From: CAYSRM01 sp964475205
GTDB lineage: Bacteria > Verrucomicrobiota > Kiritimatiellia > UBA8416 > CAYSRM01
Assembly (NCBI GenBank): GCA_964475205.1
Contig: CAYYVQ010000010.1
Location: 7,922 to 71,921, forward strand
DNA: 64,000 bases
Reading direction: 5' to 3'
Part shown: positions 54,602 to 62,815 of the stretch, piece after piece
Numbering within the stretch: position 1 is the first letter of the stretch
How the letters are laid out: every line of letters starts with the position of its first letter
Notes under the pieces: generated by a model
Told to the model about the DNA's origin: nothing
Database searches by the model: none
What the model saw: only the letters and a program-made list of their open reading frames with translations
Position numbers and translations under genes: made by a program

Positions 54602-54997
54602 TTAATCATCTTTAAGCTCAAGCACATACTGGGTCACCTCTTCGACCATCTCCCGGTCGCCGTCAAACCAGGTCACTCCTGTCCGGGTCACGTATAAACC
54701 GTCTTCATCCTCATCATCCTCAACTCTGCGCCAGAACATGTATTCACCATACTCCCGGCCGTCTACCTCAAGGGATTTAACATCATTGGTAACAAAAAGA
54801 GGATTCTCGGCCATTCCCTTCTCCATAGCCCACATTGCATCCTGATATCTGCGCGAAGCCTTCATCACTCCAAGGCACCTGGATGCCGAAGTAAGAAGCA
54901 CGGTCAAGCCGACCGCAAGAATCGTTACAGCCAGCGCAACCTCTACAAGCGTCATGCCGGAGCAGCCAATTGATTTTCTGGCTGATAATATCATCAT
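54602..54997 (-). CDS. gspI: T2SS minor pseudopilin GspI
   Basis: 131 residues. The prepilin signature is IGCSGMTLVEVALAVTILAV: cleavage after Gly before Met, with Glu at mature position 5. This is followed by a short acidic globular domain (WRRVEDDEDEDGLYVTRTG). Size and gene order fit GspI. Its ATG overlaps the gspH stop (ATGA). It is thought to nucleate the GspI-J-K tip complex that starts pseudopilus assembly. Confidence 0.88.
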   Translation of the reverse strand: MMILSARKSIGCSGMTLVEVALAVTILAVGLTVLLTSASRCLGVMKASRRYQDAMWAMEKGMAENPLFVTNDVKSLEVDGREYGEYMFWRRVEDDEDEDGLYVTRTGVTWFDGDREMVEEVTQYVLELKDD

Positions 54998-55614
54998 GGA
55001 GCCTCGTTGACCTCTGCTGAAGCAAGCGCATCAACGTCTATTACCAGCCTGCCTCCATCGCTGTCCGCCAACATTACCGTGTAAGGCGAACATCTTCCGT
55101 TTACCTCGTATGCCACACTGCAGCGCCCTTCAACAAATCTCTGCGCGCCCTCTTCGGTTTCAACATACTGAATCTCCACACCTTCAAGCTCGCGGCTTAT
55201 GCTGAACTCAGCCCCGGATGAACCAGACTGAACTGTTGCGCCCGTTGCGCCGGCAAATTCAGGCCCGATTTCATTGTCTTGCCGCCGGCCGTTGTTAAAA
55301 TCAGCCGCGCTTTCAGCGCTTACAGCCAACTTGTCAAATTCCATTAAATCCCGCGATTGATCACCCGCGTCAAGCTGCCGAACGGCCACTGTGTTCTCTT
55401 TCAAATCAAAAAAGATCCCCATTCGCCGCTGCTTCATCACTGCCATGCTCCTGGCATAACGGCCGCTGCTTATAACGTTCCTTGCCGCAGTTCTCAACCG
55501 ATTGCCCCTGATAGACTGAACAAAGCCCGGAACAGTAACCGCCGCCATCACACCGAGGATCGCAGCCACCAGAATCAGCTCGAGCAGCGTAAAACCTTTT
55601 TTCCATCGACTCAT
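54994..55614 (-). CDS. gspH: T2SS pseudopilin GspH
   Basis: 206 residues. The prepilin N-terminus is RWKKGFTLLELILVAAILGV, with standard G-F-T-L-L-E cleavage, followed by GspH-type sequence RTAARNVISSGRYARSMAVM and a beta-rich C-terminus. It links the major pilin GspG to the tip complex. It sits 46 bases after gspG and overlaps gspI by 4. Confidence 0.88.
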   Translation of the reverse strand: MSRWKKGFTLLELILVAAILGVMAAVTVPGFVQSIRGNRLRTAARNVISSGRYARSMAVMKQRRMGIFFDLKENTVAVRQLDAGDQSRDLMEFDKLAVSAESAADFNNGRRQDNEIGPEFAGATGATVQSGSSGAEFSISRELEGVEIQYVETEEGAQRFVEGRCSVAYEVNGRCSPYTVMLADSDGGRLVIDVDALASAEVNEAP

Positions 55615-55660
55615 AATAATGTTCCGGAAAGGGGCCCCTGTGTGAAAAAACCTTCGCAGC

Positions 55661-56059
55661 CTAATTCGTCAGATCGTCCTCGGTCCCGAAATTGCCGTCC
55701 GGCCCTGCGGACACAATTTCATATCGCCGTGAACTTTCTTTCTTGTAACGGTATTCATTTCCCCAGGGATCAACGGGCAATCTTTCCTGCTTAAAATATG
55801 GCCCGTTCCAGTTCATGGACCCGTCATCCTTAATCAGTGAGTCCAGCGAAGAAGGGTACTTGCCGGTGTCCACCTCGTACAAATCAAGCGCTGTTCCAAT
55901 CGCCTGTATCTCGGCTCGCGTCGCGCTTACCATCGCCTCTTCCCTCCGTCCGCTCAAACTCACCACAACAACCGTGGCCAGTATGCTCAGTATCGCCACC
56001 ACCAGGAGCAGCTCAATCAAAGTAAAACCGCCGGCTCTGTTTCTTTTTCTTTTCTTCAT
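55661..56059 (-). CDS. gspG: T2SS major pseudopilin GspG
   Basis: 132 residues from the ATG at 56059, preceded by GGAGGAATGAGG. The prepilin N-terminus is RNRAGGFTLIELLLVVAILS. The C-terminal part holds the GspG hallmarks YPSSLDSLIKDD, WNGPYFKQERLPVDPWGNEY and the calcium-binding end SAGPDGNFGTEDDLTN. It is the main subunit of the pseudopilus piston. A 135-base gap to gspF upstream has no gene. Confidence 0.97.
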   Translation of the reverse strand: MKKRKRNRAGGFTLIELLLVVAILSILATVVVVSLSGRREEAMVSATRAEIQAIGTALDLYEVDTGKYPSSLDSLIKDDGSMNWNGPYFKQERLPVDPWGNEYRYKKESSRRYEIVSAGPDGNFGTEDDLTN

Positions 56060-56194
56060 TACCTCATTCCTCCATTTCTTTAATTGATTAGTATTCACAA
56101 ATCCAACCCGCGCCTGTTATTCTTCCGCTTTCTCTGCCATTGATCATTGAACCTTCAGTTCTCGATTTTGAATCTCAACCTTGCCCCTAACCCT

Positions 56195-57430
56195 TTACAC
56201 TCCCAGCCCGCTTGTAAGATCCATCACGGCCATCATGATGCTCAACGCCACAAATCCCACAACAATCGCAATCACAAGAATAAACACCGGCTCAAGCACA
56301 GTGGTAAGAACCTTCACATTCCTGTCCAGCTCATTTTCATATCTCTGGGCAATGTGGGTTAAGGCCCCGGCCATGTCGCCGGTCTGCTCGCCCACTGCCA
56401 GCATCTCGGTCATAAGGGGAGGAAATACCTTGCCGGCTGCAAGCGGCCCGGAAATAGTTGTGCCGTCGGTAACCCTTTCGCGGGCATTGTCAATCTCTTT
56501 GCCCACAACCGTATTGCCAACCGTATCTTTCACGATGCCAAGGGCTTTAAGAACAGGCACTCCATTGGTAAGCAGCGTTGAAAGGGTCCTGGCAAAACTG
56601 GCGTATACGCTGGAGGCTATAATCCCCCTGATCATGGGCGTCTTCAACAAAAGCCCGTCCCACCAGAATCGGCCGGAAGGCGTCTTGACTGCCCTAACAG
56701 CGAGTATAACAGATATTATAAGCGCAGCCAGTATAAACAATCCGTAATTGCCAACGCCCCGGCTTATCCCTATAAGCAGTTTCGTCGCCAACGGCATGGA
56801 CGCGCCCATCTGTTGAAACACCTTCTCAAACTGCGGCACAACAACAAGCATCATGAAAATCATAAGCAGAATTCCGACAAAAAACACAATCGCAGGATAA
56901 AGCAACGCCATCATTACGCTTTCTTTCAGCTCCTGCATGCGATCATAATGTTCAACCAGCCGCCGCAAAACCTCGGGCAACGCGCCGCTGGCTTCGCCGG
57001 CGCGAATCATGCTGACATAAAGCATAGGAAACGTCTTCGGGAAACCCGCCATTGCCTCGGACAGACTTGCTCCGCGCAGAATATCGTTCCTGAGCGCCGC
57101 AACTATGTCGTCCGAAGAACGGCCTGTCTTTCTATTGGCCAGGGCATTCAAGGCATTGCCAAGCGTCATTCCGGAAGCCAGCAAATCGCTTAATTCTGTA
57201 GTGAAAACAAGAACTTCCCTCGAACTCATTCTGGGGCCGGCCCGTCTCCATGTGAACTTTGGCCGGACCTCTGTGTGCTGCTTCGTATTCTGAAGCCGTC
57301 GGGCAACAGATACCGGAATATGGCCGGAGCGCTCAATCTCCAGCAAAGCGGACTGGCGGTCCCTGGCCTCGACCGAGCCTTCCACCCTTCTGCCGTCAGC
57401 AGCTCTTGCCTTGTAATCAAATAATGCCAT
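56195..57430 (-). CDS. gspF: T2SS inner-membrane platform protein GspF
   Basis: 411 residues. An N-terminal cytoplasmic domain (ALFDYKARAADGRRVEGSVE) is followed by two repeats of the T2SSF domain. The first is ELSDLLASGMTLGNALNALA with helices near 170-190. The second is RTLSTLLTNGVPVLKALGIV, then MLAVGEQTGDMAGALTHIA. Helices LYPAIVFFVGILLMIFMMLV and FILVIAIVVGFVALSIMMAV anchor it. It transmits GspE motion to the pseudopilus. Confidence 0.96.
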   Translation of the reverse strand: MALFDYKARAADGRRVEGSVEARDRQSALLEIERSGHIPVSVARRLQNTKQHTEVRPKFTWRRAGPRMSSREVLVFTTELSDLLASGMTLGNALNALANRKTGRSSDDIVAALRNDILRGASLSEAMAGFPKTFPMLYVSMIRAGEASGALPEVLRRLVEHYDRMQELKESVMMALLYPAIVFFVGILLMIFMMLVVVPQFEKVFQQMGASMPLATKLLIGISRGVGNYGLFILAALIISVILAVRAVKTPSGRFWWDGLLLKTPMIRGIIASSVYASFARTLSTLLTNGVPVLKALGIVKDTVGNTVVGKEIDNARERVTDGTTISGPLAAGKVFPPLMTEMLAVGEQTGDMAGALTHIAQRYENELDRNVKVLTTVLEPVFILVIAIVVGFVALSIMMAVMDLTSGLGV

Positions 57431-57548
57431 ACACCATCTTCTCCATCCCGCCTATTTTAAAATTACGGATCACAAACCGATTCCCGCGCATGTTGCCGCC
57501 AGGCGGCGCTGACCGGCAGGAACCGCGCCATTAAATTTCCCCATAATC

Positions 57549-59276
57549 TTATGCCTGTATAGTTGCAGCAGTCTCCTGGGCTTCTTCGGTAACCCTCAAC
57601 ACTTCTTCTATACTGGTCACCCCGGCCCGGACCTTGGCCCAGCCATCTTCTCTGAGCGTCCTCATCCCCTGCTCTATGGCTTTATGCTTTATAATGTGCG
57701 TAGAACTATGCGTCACCACCAGGGATTCAATGTCGTCAGTTGCCTGCAAAGTTTCAAATATACCAACCCTCCCCCGAAAACCTGTATCACGGCACTTTTC
57801 ACAACCATTAGGTTCAAATACCCTGTCTTCGCCTCGTCCGTCGGCAGGAAGACCTATTTCATCAAGAAAATCCTTGTCAGGGGCGACATCCCTGCGGCAA
57901 TCAGGACAAAGACGCCTCACCAGGCGCTGGGCAATAACAGCCTCAACAGCCGAAGCAATAAGGTAAGGCTCCACTCCCATATCAAGCAGACGCGTGAAAG
58001 CCCCGGCCGCATCGTTTGTATGCAGTGTACTGAAGACCAGGTGCCCGGTAAGCGAAGCCTGAATAGCCATCTCGGCAGTCTCTACATCACGAATCTCGCC
58101 TATCATTATAATATCCGGATCCTGCCTCAGAAAAGACCTCAGCGCCCTGGCAAATGACAACCCGATCTGCGGTCTCACAAGAAGCTGGTTGATACCCTCC
58201 ATCTCGTATTCGATCGGTTCTTCAGCCGTGAGAATGCGCCTGTCCACCTGGTTGATTTCATTCAAAAACGCATAGAGCGATGTTGATTTTCCCGACCCGG
58301 TAGGACCGGTAACAAGAACAATACCATTGGGCTTGTGAATTATCTTCTTCACCACGTCCCGTTCATAGTCGCTCAAACCAAGTTCCGTAAGGCTGATGAA
58401 TTCACTGCTTTTCTGCAACAGACGCAGGCTGACGCTTTCTCCGTAAACCGTCGGCATTGTCGAAACACGAATATCTATGTCCTCGCTGCCCACTCGTAAA
58501 CCTATCCGGCCGTCCATCGGCAAACGCTTTTCGGCTATATCCATATTCGCCATAACCTTGATTCGCGAAATTATTGCCGCCTGAAACCTGTTAAGCTGCT
58601 GAGGCACCGGGGTCTGATGCAGCACACCGTCAATCCGGTACCGTATCCGGAGCTCGTTCTCCATCGGTTCAAAATGTATATCAGTAGCTCCCTGCTCACA
58701 GGCCTCCCATATAATCTGATTTACAAATTTCACAATGGAAGCTTCCTGGTCCATCTGCCCAAGATCGGTCTTTGACAGTTCCTCCTCCGGCGCCACCTCG
58801 TATCTTCCATCGCTCATCATGCGGTCGACAGTGTCAGCACCTACCCCGTAAAAAGACGTAACCGCCTTGTTAATATCCGCGGAAGAACTCAATGCAAGTT
58901 TCACCCTGGCCCCGGAAGCTATGCGCAAAGTATCAACAAGCCCAAGATCAAACGGATCTTTACACGCAACGGTCAGAATGCCGTTTTCAAATGAAATCGG
59001 CAGGACATTGTGCTGGAAAACCGTTTTTGTGGATAACTTGTCCAACACTTCGGTGTCAATCGGCTCGTTTCCAACCCGTACAAAGGACAGGTTCATTACA
59101 TCTGCAACCGATTTCAGAAAAGCTTCCTCGCTGGCATACTCGTTGCTTACCACAACCTCGGTAATACTGCTGTCACCCGTACGCGTCTGCTCAACCAGAT
59201 CAGCAATCTGTTCCCCGGAAAACAAACCGCATTGCTCCAATACCTTCGATAAATAACTTTCCGATACCTTGCTCAT
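57549..59276 (-). CDS. gspE: T2SS ATPase GspE
   Basis: 575 residues from the ATG at 59276 (GGGAG five bases upstream). It has an N-terminal T2SSE_N domain, then the ATPase core. Walker A is LVTGPTGSGKSTSLYAFLN (about residue 325), the Asp/His boxes include ILTAEEPIEYEMEG, and Walker B is IIMIGEIRDVETAEMAIQAS, with HLVFSTLHTNDAAGAFTRLL. The zinc subdomain has CPDCRRDV and CEKCRDTGFRGRVG. It powers pseudopilus growth. It is first of the gspE-F-G-H-I-J-K-L-M-D run. Confidence 0.97.
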   Translation of the reverse strand: MSKVSESYLSKVLEQCGLFSGEQIADLVEQTRTGDSSITEVVVSNEYASEEAFLKSVADVMNLSFVRVGNEPIDTEVLDKLSTKTVFQHNVLPISFENGILTVACKDPFDLGLVDTLRIASGARVKLALSSSADINKAVTSFYGVGADTVDRMMSDGRYEVAPEEELSKTDLGQMDQEASIVKFVNQIIWEACEQGATDIHFEPMENELRIRYRIDGVLHQTPVPQQLNRFQAAIISRIKVMANMDIAEKRLPMDGRIGLRVGSEDIDIRVSTMPTVYGESVSLRLLQKSSEFISLTELGLSDYERDVVKKIIHKPNGIVLVTGPTGSGKSTSLYAFLNEINQVDRRILTAEEPIEYEMEGINQLLVRPQIGLSFARALRSFLRQDPDIIMIGEIRDVETAEMAIQASLTGHLVFSTLHTNDAAGAFTRLLDMGVEPYLIASAVEAVIAQRLVRRLCPDCRRDVAPDKDFLDEIGLPADGRGEDRVFEPNGCEKCRDTGFRGRVGIFETLQATDDIESLVVTHSSTHIIKHKAIEQGMRTLREDGWAKVRAGVTSIEEVLRVTEEAQETAATIQA

Positions 59277-59318
59277 AAAAACTCCCATACGGGCGATACC
59301 CGTCTCGCCCTCTTCCCC

Positions 59319-60038
59319 TTACCGCTTCTTCGCGGCCCATTCCGCCTGCCTGCCAATGCCCATCATTATCTTTACATCATCAACAGTGTGCGCACCGCGT
59401 CCAAGCACCCGTCTTAAGCCGTACATCATGTGATCCGCCTTTTCCTCTTGCATAAAACCTATTTCCAGCAGCGTATTTCTCCAGATTCCAAACATGATCT
59501 CTCTGAGCTCCGAAGACGCGGCGCCGGTCTTCTCTTCGGGCGGCTCGTAATCGCCGAAAGCTAAGAATAATTCATAACAGCACACCATCACTGCCTGCGA
59601 TATGTTGAGCGAAGTGTTCTCGTCGCCAGTGGGAATGCGAACAATCCTTGTGCACAGGGCCAGCTCATCATTCGTCAATCCTTTGTCTTCCCTGCCGAAC
59701 ACATACGCCACCTTCCCCGATCCTGCTCTTTCAAGAGCTTCGGGACAAATCTCCCGGGGCGACAAGGCATGCTGTCGATATAATCCCCGCCTTGCGCTGG
59801 TGCCTATAACCAGGCCGCAATCGGAAATTGCTGCTTCAAGAGTATCAAATCTGCTGGCGGAATTCAAAATATCGTGCGCATGACATGCCATCATCCTGGC
59901 TTCATCCTGGTCAACATCCCTCGGGTCGGCAATAGCCAGATCGGTCAATCCCATGTTGGACATTGCCCTGCACACCGAACCAATATTCCCCCCGTAAAGA
60001 GGGTTAACCAGAACAATTCTTATATTCTCAATGCTCAT
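59319..60038 (-). CDS. trmJ: tRNA (Cm32/Um32) methyltransferase TrmJ, SpoU class
   Basis: 239 residues, SPOUT fold. Methylates ribose 2'-OH, most likely of position 32 in tRNA. Motif 1 is VNPLYGGNIGSVCRAMSNMG, motif 2 is VAYVFGREDKGLTNDELALC and motif 3 is IPTGDENTSLNISQAVMVCC. The C-terminal helical extension (IMFGIWRNTLLEIGFMQEEK) is typical of TrmJ. The start at 60038 has AGGGATT upstream. It lies 42 bases before gspE and may share its transcript. Confidence 0.9.
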   Translation of the reverse strand: MSIENIRIVLVNPLYGGNIGSVCRAMSNMGLTDLAIADPRDVDQDEARMMACHAHDILNSASRFDTLEAAISDCGLVIGTSARRGLYRQHALSPREICPEALERAGSGKVAYVFGREDKGLTNDELALCTRIVRIPTGDENTSLNISQAVMVCCYELFLAFGDYEPPEEKTGAASSELREIMFGIWRNTLLEIGFMQEEKADHMMYGLRRVLGRGAHTVDDVKIMMGIGRQAEWAAKKR

Positions 60039-60148
60039 AAAAAATCCCTGTTCCCTAGCCTGATCTAGAACACCCGCGTTACGCATCTGAAAAACCGGAC
60101 AGCCTCATCGTTCAGGCTTTCCCCCTCGCCGGGGCAGGTTAGCTGAGC

Positions 60149-60763
60149 TTACCACTCCATCTGAGCGGTTTCTCCAAGAAGCTGCCGGATATGCCGGTCA
60201 ATAATCAAATCCTTGTTTTCATCTCTCTTTTTTACCATTCTTTCAAGCCTGCGAAGCTCGCTTTCCATTCGCGCCAAATCCATTCTAACCACTTCCTGCT
60301 TCACCTCGAAGATCCGCGCAAGGGTTTCCTTGAGCCTGGTCAGAGCTTCGCCGCGTTTGTTTCCTTCAGCCAGACGGGCCTGCCGGGCATACCTGGCAGC
60401 TTCTTTTTCCAGCCGCATCTGCTTTATCCTGTTATCGAAAAGCTCCGGATAAGATTGCTTAATCTCAAGAAGCTCAACAAGTTCGTACACAATTTGAGTC
60501 ATTTGTTCAACAGCTTCGTGCGGACGAACAGAGGTGAGCTTTTCAATCTCCTGCATTTTTGCCGCAAAGTGCTCTCTTGCCAACTCAAGAACTTCATCTT
60601 GATCAACTCCGGGAAATCGCTTGAAAACAGCGTTCATAACATATTTTTTACCCGGCGGCACCGGCGACAACTGCCTGCCTCCTGCCACTTCAGCCTGCTC
60701 GCCATCCTGCCCGAATACAAAACCGCACAGCGTCAGAACTGAAATCAAAACCATTTTCTTCAT
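60149..60763 (-). CDS. Exported helical protein next to an anti-sigma factor
   Basis: 204 residues with a signal peptide (MKKMVLISVLTLCGFVFGQ) and a largely helical, charged mature part (EALTRLKETLARIFEVKQEV, MVKKRDENKDLIIDRHIRQL). I know no family. Overall layout recalls small periplasmic helical modulators found in ECF sigma operons (CpxP/Spy or heavy-metal-resistance types), but no motif proves it. The ATG overlaps the anti-sigma stop (ATGA), so it is co-made with that protein and could be its periplasmic partner. Confidence 0.7.
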   Translation of the reverse strand: MKKMVLISVLTLCGFVFGQDGEQAEVAGGRQLSPVPPGKKYVMNAVFKRFPGVDQDEVLELAREHFAAKMQEIEKLTSVRPHEAVEQMTQIVYELVELLEIKQSYPELFDNRIKQMRLEKEAARYARQARLAEGNKRGEALTRLKETLARIFEVKQEVVRMDLARMESELRRLERMVKKRDENKDLIIDRHIRQLLGETAQMEW

Positions 60764-61323
60764 AATCGGTTTCCTCCGGTTATATTGTCAATGCGCGCTC
60801 TGGCCACTGCCATCTCAACCTTCAATTCGTCCCTGGCTCTTTCCAGGTAACTGCTGCGCCCGGCTTCTTCAAGCTGTCCGCTGAGCGAAGCCATATCCCG
60901 CTCAATCTTCAACCTCAATGCATCAATCTGCCTGCTTAAGGAAACGGCGCCAACCGGCCGGGCGTCAATGACGTTCTGCTCGCCCTCATCCCGCATTGGG
61001 CCCGTCATCATAAATACAGCCGCAACAATCATAATAAAAGCTGCAACAGCATATATTTGCGCAGGCAAAGCGCCAAAAATCGACTCTTTCTGTAAGGCCG
61101 CAGCTTCTTTTCTCCTGCCATGAAGGGCTGAATCAACCTCGCTACGGGTCCTGGCAATTGAAAATTCAGACATCTCAACCGAACGCAATCTTCTGCCCGC
61201 TTCTTCCATGTCCCCGACAAGAGTCTTCAAACCGGAGCAGTGGCTGCACTGCTCCATGTGCTCCCGCTCCGCCACGCCGTCATTCCCTGCAACCATACTT
61301 TGTTTTGCTTTCTTACACTTCAT
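60760..61323 (-). CDS. Anti-sigma factor with zinc-binding N-terminus
   Basis: 187 residues. The N-terminal ZAS-like motif AEREHMEQCSHCSGLKTLVG (His-x3-Cys-x2-Cys) is the sigma-binding zinc domain. One membrane helix near 90-110 (AVAAFIMIVAAVFMMTGPM) follows, then a periplasmic helical coil (SLSRQIDALRLKIERDMASL). It would hold the adjacent ECF sigma inactive and release it on an envelope signal; the Cys/His centre could also sense redox state. Ribosome site GAGAAGA precedes the ATG. It lies 52 bases after the sigma gene. Confidence 0.85.
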   Translation of the reverse strand: MKCKKAKQSMVAGNDGVAEREHMEQCSHCSGLKTLVGDMEEAGRRLRSVEMSEFSIARTRSEVDSALHGRRKEAAALQKESIFGALPAQIYAVAAFIMIVAAVFMMTGPMRDEGEQNVIDARPVGAVSLSRQIDALRLKIERDMASLSGQLEEAGRSSYLERARDELKVEMAVARARIDNITGGNRL

Positions 61324-61375
61324 TCTTCTCAGCCTGTTTCCGACCCGCTAACGATAGGTTTCATGAATTCGATGC

Positions 61376-61921
61376 TCATTCCGTGTCGAGCTCCTGTCTC
61401 ATCTTTTCAAGGGCTTTACGGCTTCTCCATAATACAGTTCCCAACGGCTTCCCGACCACTGAAGCAATTTCCCTGAATTTTAAATCTCCGAAAAATCTAA
61501 GCGACAATATATCCCTCTCCTCTGCATCCAATCCGGCCAAAGCCTTTCCAAGCCGTTCAAAGCGCTCGCTCCGGTCGGCTTCAAAAGCAGGATCTTTCCA
61601 TATCATTTCCGCATAGCCGGCGCGATCAGTTACCGTCTCACGGTTCCTTTTCCTGAGATAATCAATGCTCTTGTTCCTGGCCACCCTGTACAGCCATCCG
61701 GATACACCCTTTTTCGGGTCGATTTTTTCAATATTACGGGCCAGTTCTATAAAGCAGCTCTGCGTTATGTCTTCAGCGCCGGCTCTGTCCATAATCAACC
61801 CTGAAACATATGCCAAAATCTGCCTCCTGTATTTGCCGAAAATCAGGTCAAACGCCAATAAATCTCCGCGTTGAAGACGCCGGATCAATTCAGTCTCTTC
61901 TCTATTATTGCACTTTTTCAT
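61376..61921 (-). CDS. ECF-type RNA polymerase sigma factor
   Basis: 181 residues, sigma-70 regions 2 and 4 only. Region 2 includes LLAFDLIFGKYRRQILAYVS and AEDITQSCFIELARNIEKI, with GWLYRVARNKSIDYLRKRNR. Region 4 includes LDAEERDILSLRFFGDLKFR and IASVVGKPLGTVLWRSRKAL with a helix-turn-helix. It probably responds to an envelope signal through the downstream anti-sigma factor and the exported protein. The ribosome site is weak. The genes it controls cannot be read from the window, although the following T2SS run is a candidate. Confidence 0.93.
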   Translation of the reverse strand: MKKCNNREETELIRRLQRGDLLAFDLIFGKYRRQILAYVSGLIMDRAGAEDITQSCFIELARNIEKIDPKKGVSGWLYRVARNKSIDYLRKRNRETVTDRAGYAEMIWKDPAFEADRSERFERLGKALAGLDAEERDILSLRFFGDLKFREIASVVGKPLGTVLWRSRKALEKMRQELDTE

Positions 61922-62335
61922 TAATAACTACGGCCTGCCCCTGTCTTTTATTGGCTGAAATATCCGTTTTTTCCGAAGGCACTGTATCAAAAAGCGGCGT
62001 TGCTGTAACCAACCAACCTGTACAACACGCTTGACAACAGATGCGACTGCTTTGACACTTTAGCCTGATCTATTCATCAACTTCGTGATGAGAATGCGCA
62101 GCCCGCATATCTCACACGATTTCGGCCTGTCCGCCATCCGGCGGAAAAGCGTTGAAAACGCTGATGAGGGGGCGCGAATTGGTGAAAAACAGGAGCAGCC
62201 GTATGTACATCATGCAATCCAGGGTTTTGCCGATTGACGCCATCGCAGTGGCGCTATCCTCGCTGGCAGCAGGAATTCGACTAGATATGCTGGTTTGCCT
62301 CAGCAGCATTGAGTTCAACACTGGAAGGAAAAGTC
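61922..62335. other. Divergent intergenic region
   Basis: This 414-base gap lies between the minus-strand sigma operon and the plus-strand Lrp regulator. It should hold promoters for both. Near 62101-62125 the text CCCGCATATCTCACACG resembles another site at 38841 (see findings). I found no short gene with a convincing ribosome site, no tRNA and no clear terminator. Confidence 0.45.
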
Positions 62336-62815
62336 ATGGATGAATTGCTAAGACTTCTTAAACAAAACGCTCTGGAGTCGACGGCCGACCTGGCAAAAAT
62401 GCTTGGCATGTCGGAGGAACGGGTTCGCAACAAAATCGACGAATATGAAAAATCCGGAGTAATACGGGCATATCAAACCGTAATCAACGAAGACAAATTA
62501 GACCTCCAGACGGTGCGGGCGGTAATAGAAGTCAAAATAACACCCGAGCGCGAGGGCGGATTCGACCGGATGGCTCGAAATATAAGCAAATTCCCCGAAG
62601 TCGAATCATGCTTTCTCATGTCAGGGGGCTATGACCTGCTGGTATTCGTCAAAGGCGACAATCTGCATTCAGTGGCCGCATTCGTTTCAGAGAGACTGGC
62701 AACAATTTCAGGAGTGCTGTCCACTTCAACACACTTTATGCTCAAAACCTATAAAGACCAGGGCATAACCATGGAAAAAGAGAAGGAACATGAAAGACTT
62801 AAAGTCAGCCCTTAA
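62336..62815 (+). CDS. Lrp/AsnC-family transcriptional regulator
   Basis: 159 residues from the ATG at 62336 (GGAAGGAAAAGTC just before it; a TTG upstream is unlikely). An N-terminal helix-turn-helix (STADLAKMLGMSEERVRNKI, about 14-33) leads to the RAM ligand-binding domain (AVIEVKITPEREGGF, EVESCFLMSGGYDLLVFVKG). Such proteins bind amino acids or related ligands and often control adjacent metabolic genes. Its last 26 bases overlap the aminotransferase gene, strong evidence for a regulatory link between the two. Confidence 0.93.
   Translation: MDELLRLLKQNALESTADLAKMLGMSEERVRNKIDEYEKSGVIRAYQTVINEDKLDLQTVRAVIEVKITPEREGGFDRMARNISKFPEVESCFLMSGGYDLLVFVKGDNLHSVAAFVSERLATISGVLSTSTHFMLKTYKDQGITMEKEKEHERLKVSP

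Noticed and set aside
60091..60118. Hairpin AGCCT/AGGCT with a following T-run on the minus strand between trmJ and the exported helical protein
   Set aside because: A stem of only 5 bp with a loop of eight and a short T-run seven bases away is too weak to call a terminator.
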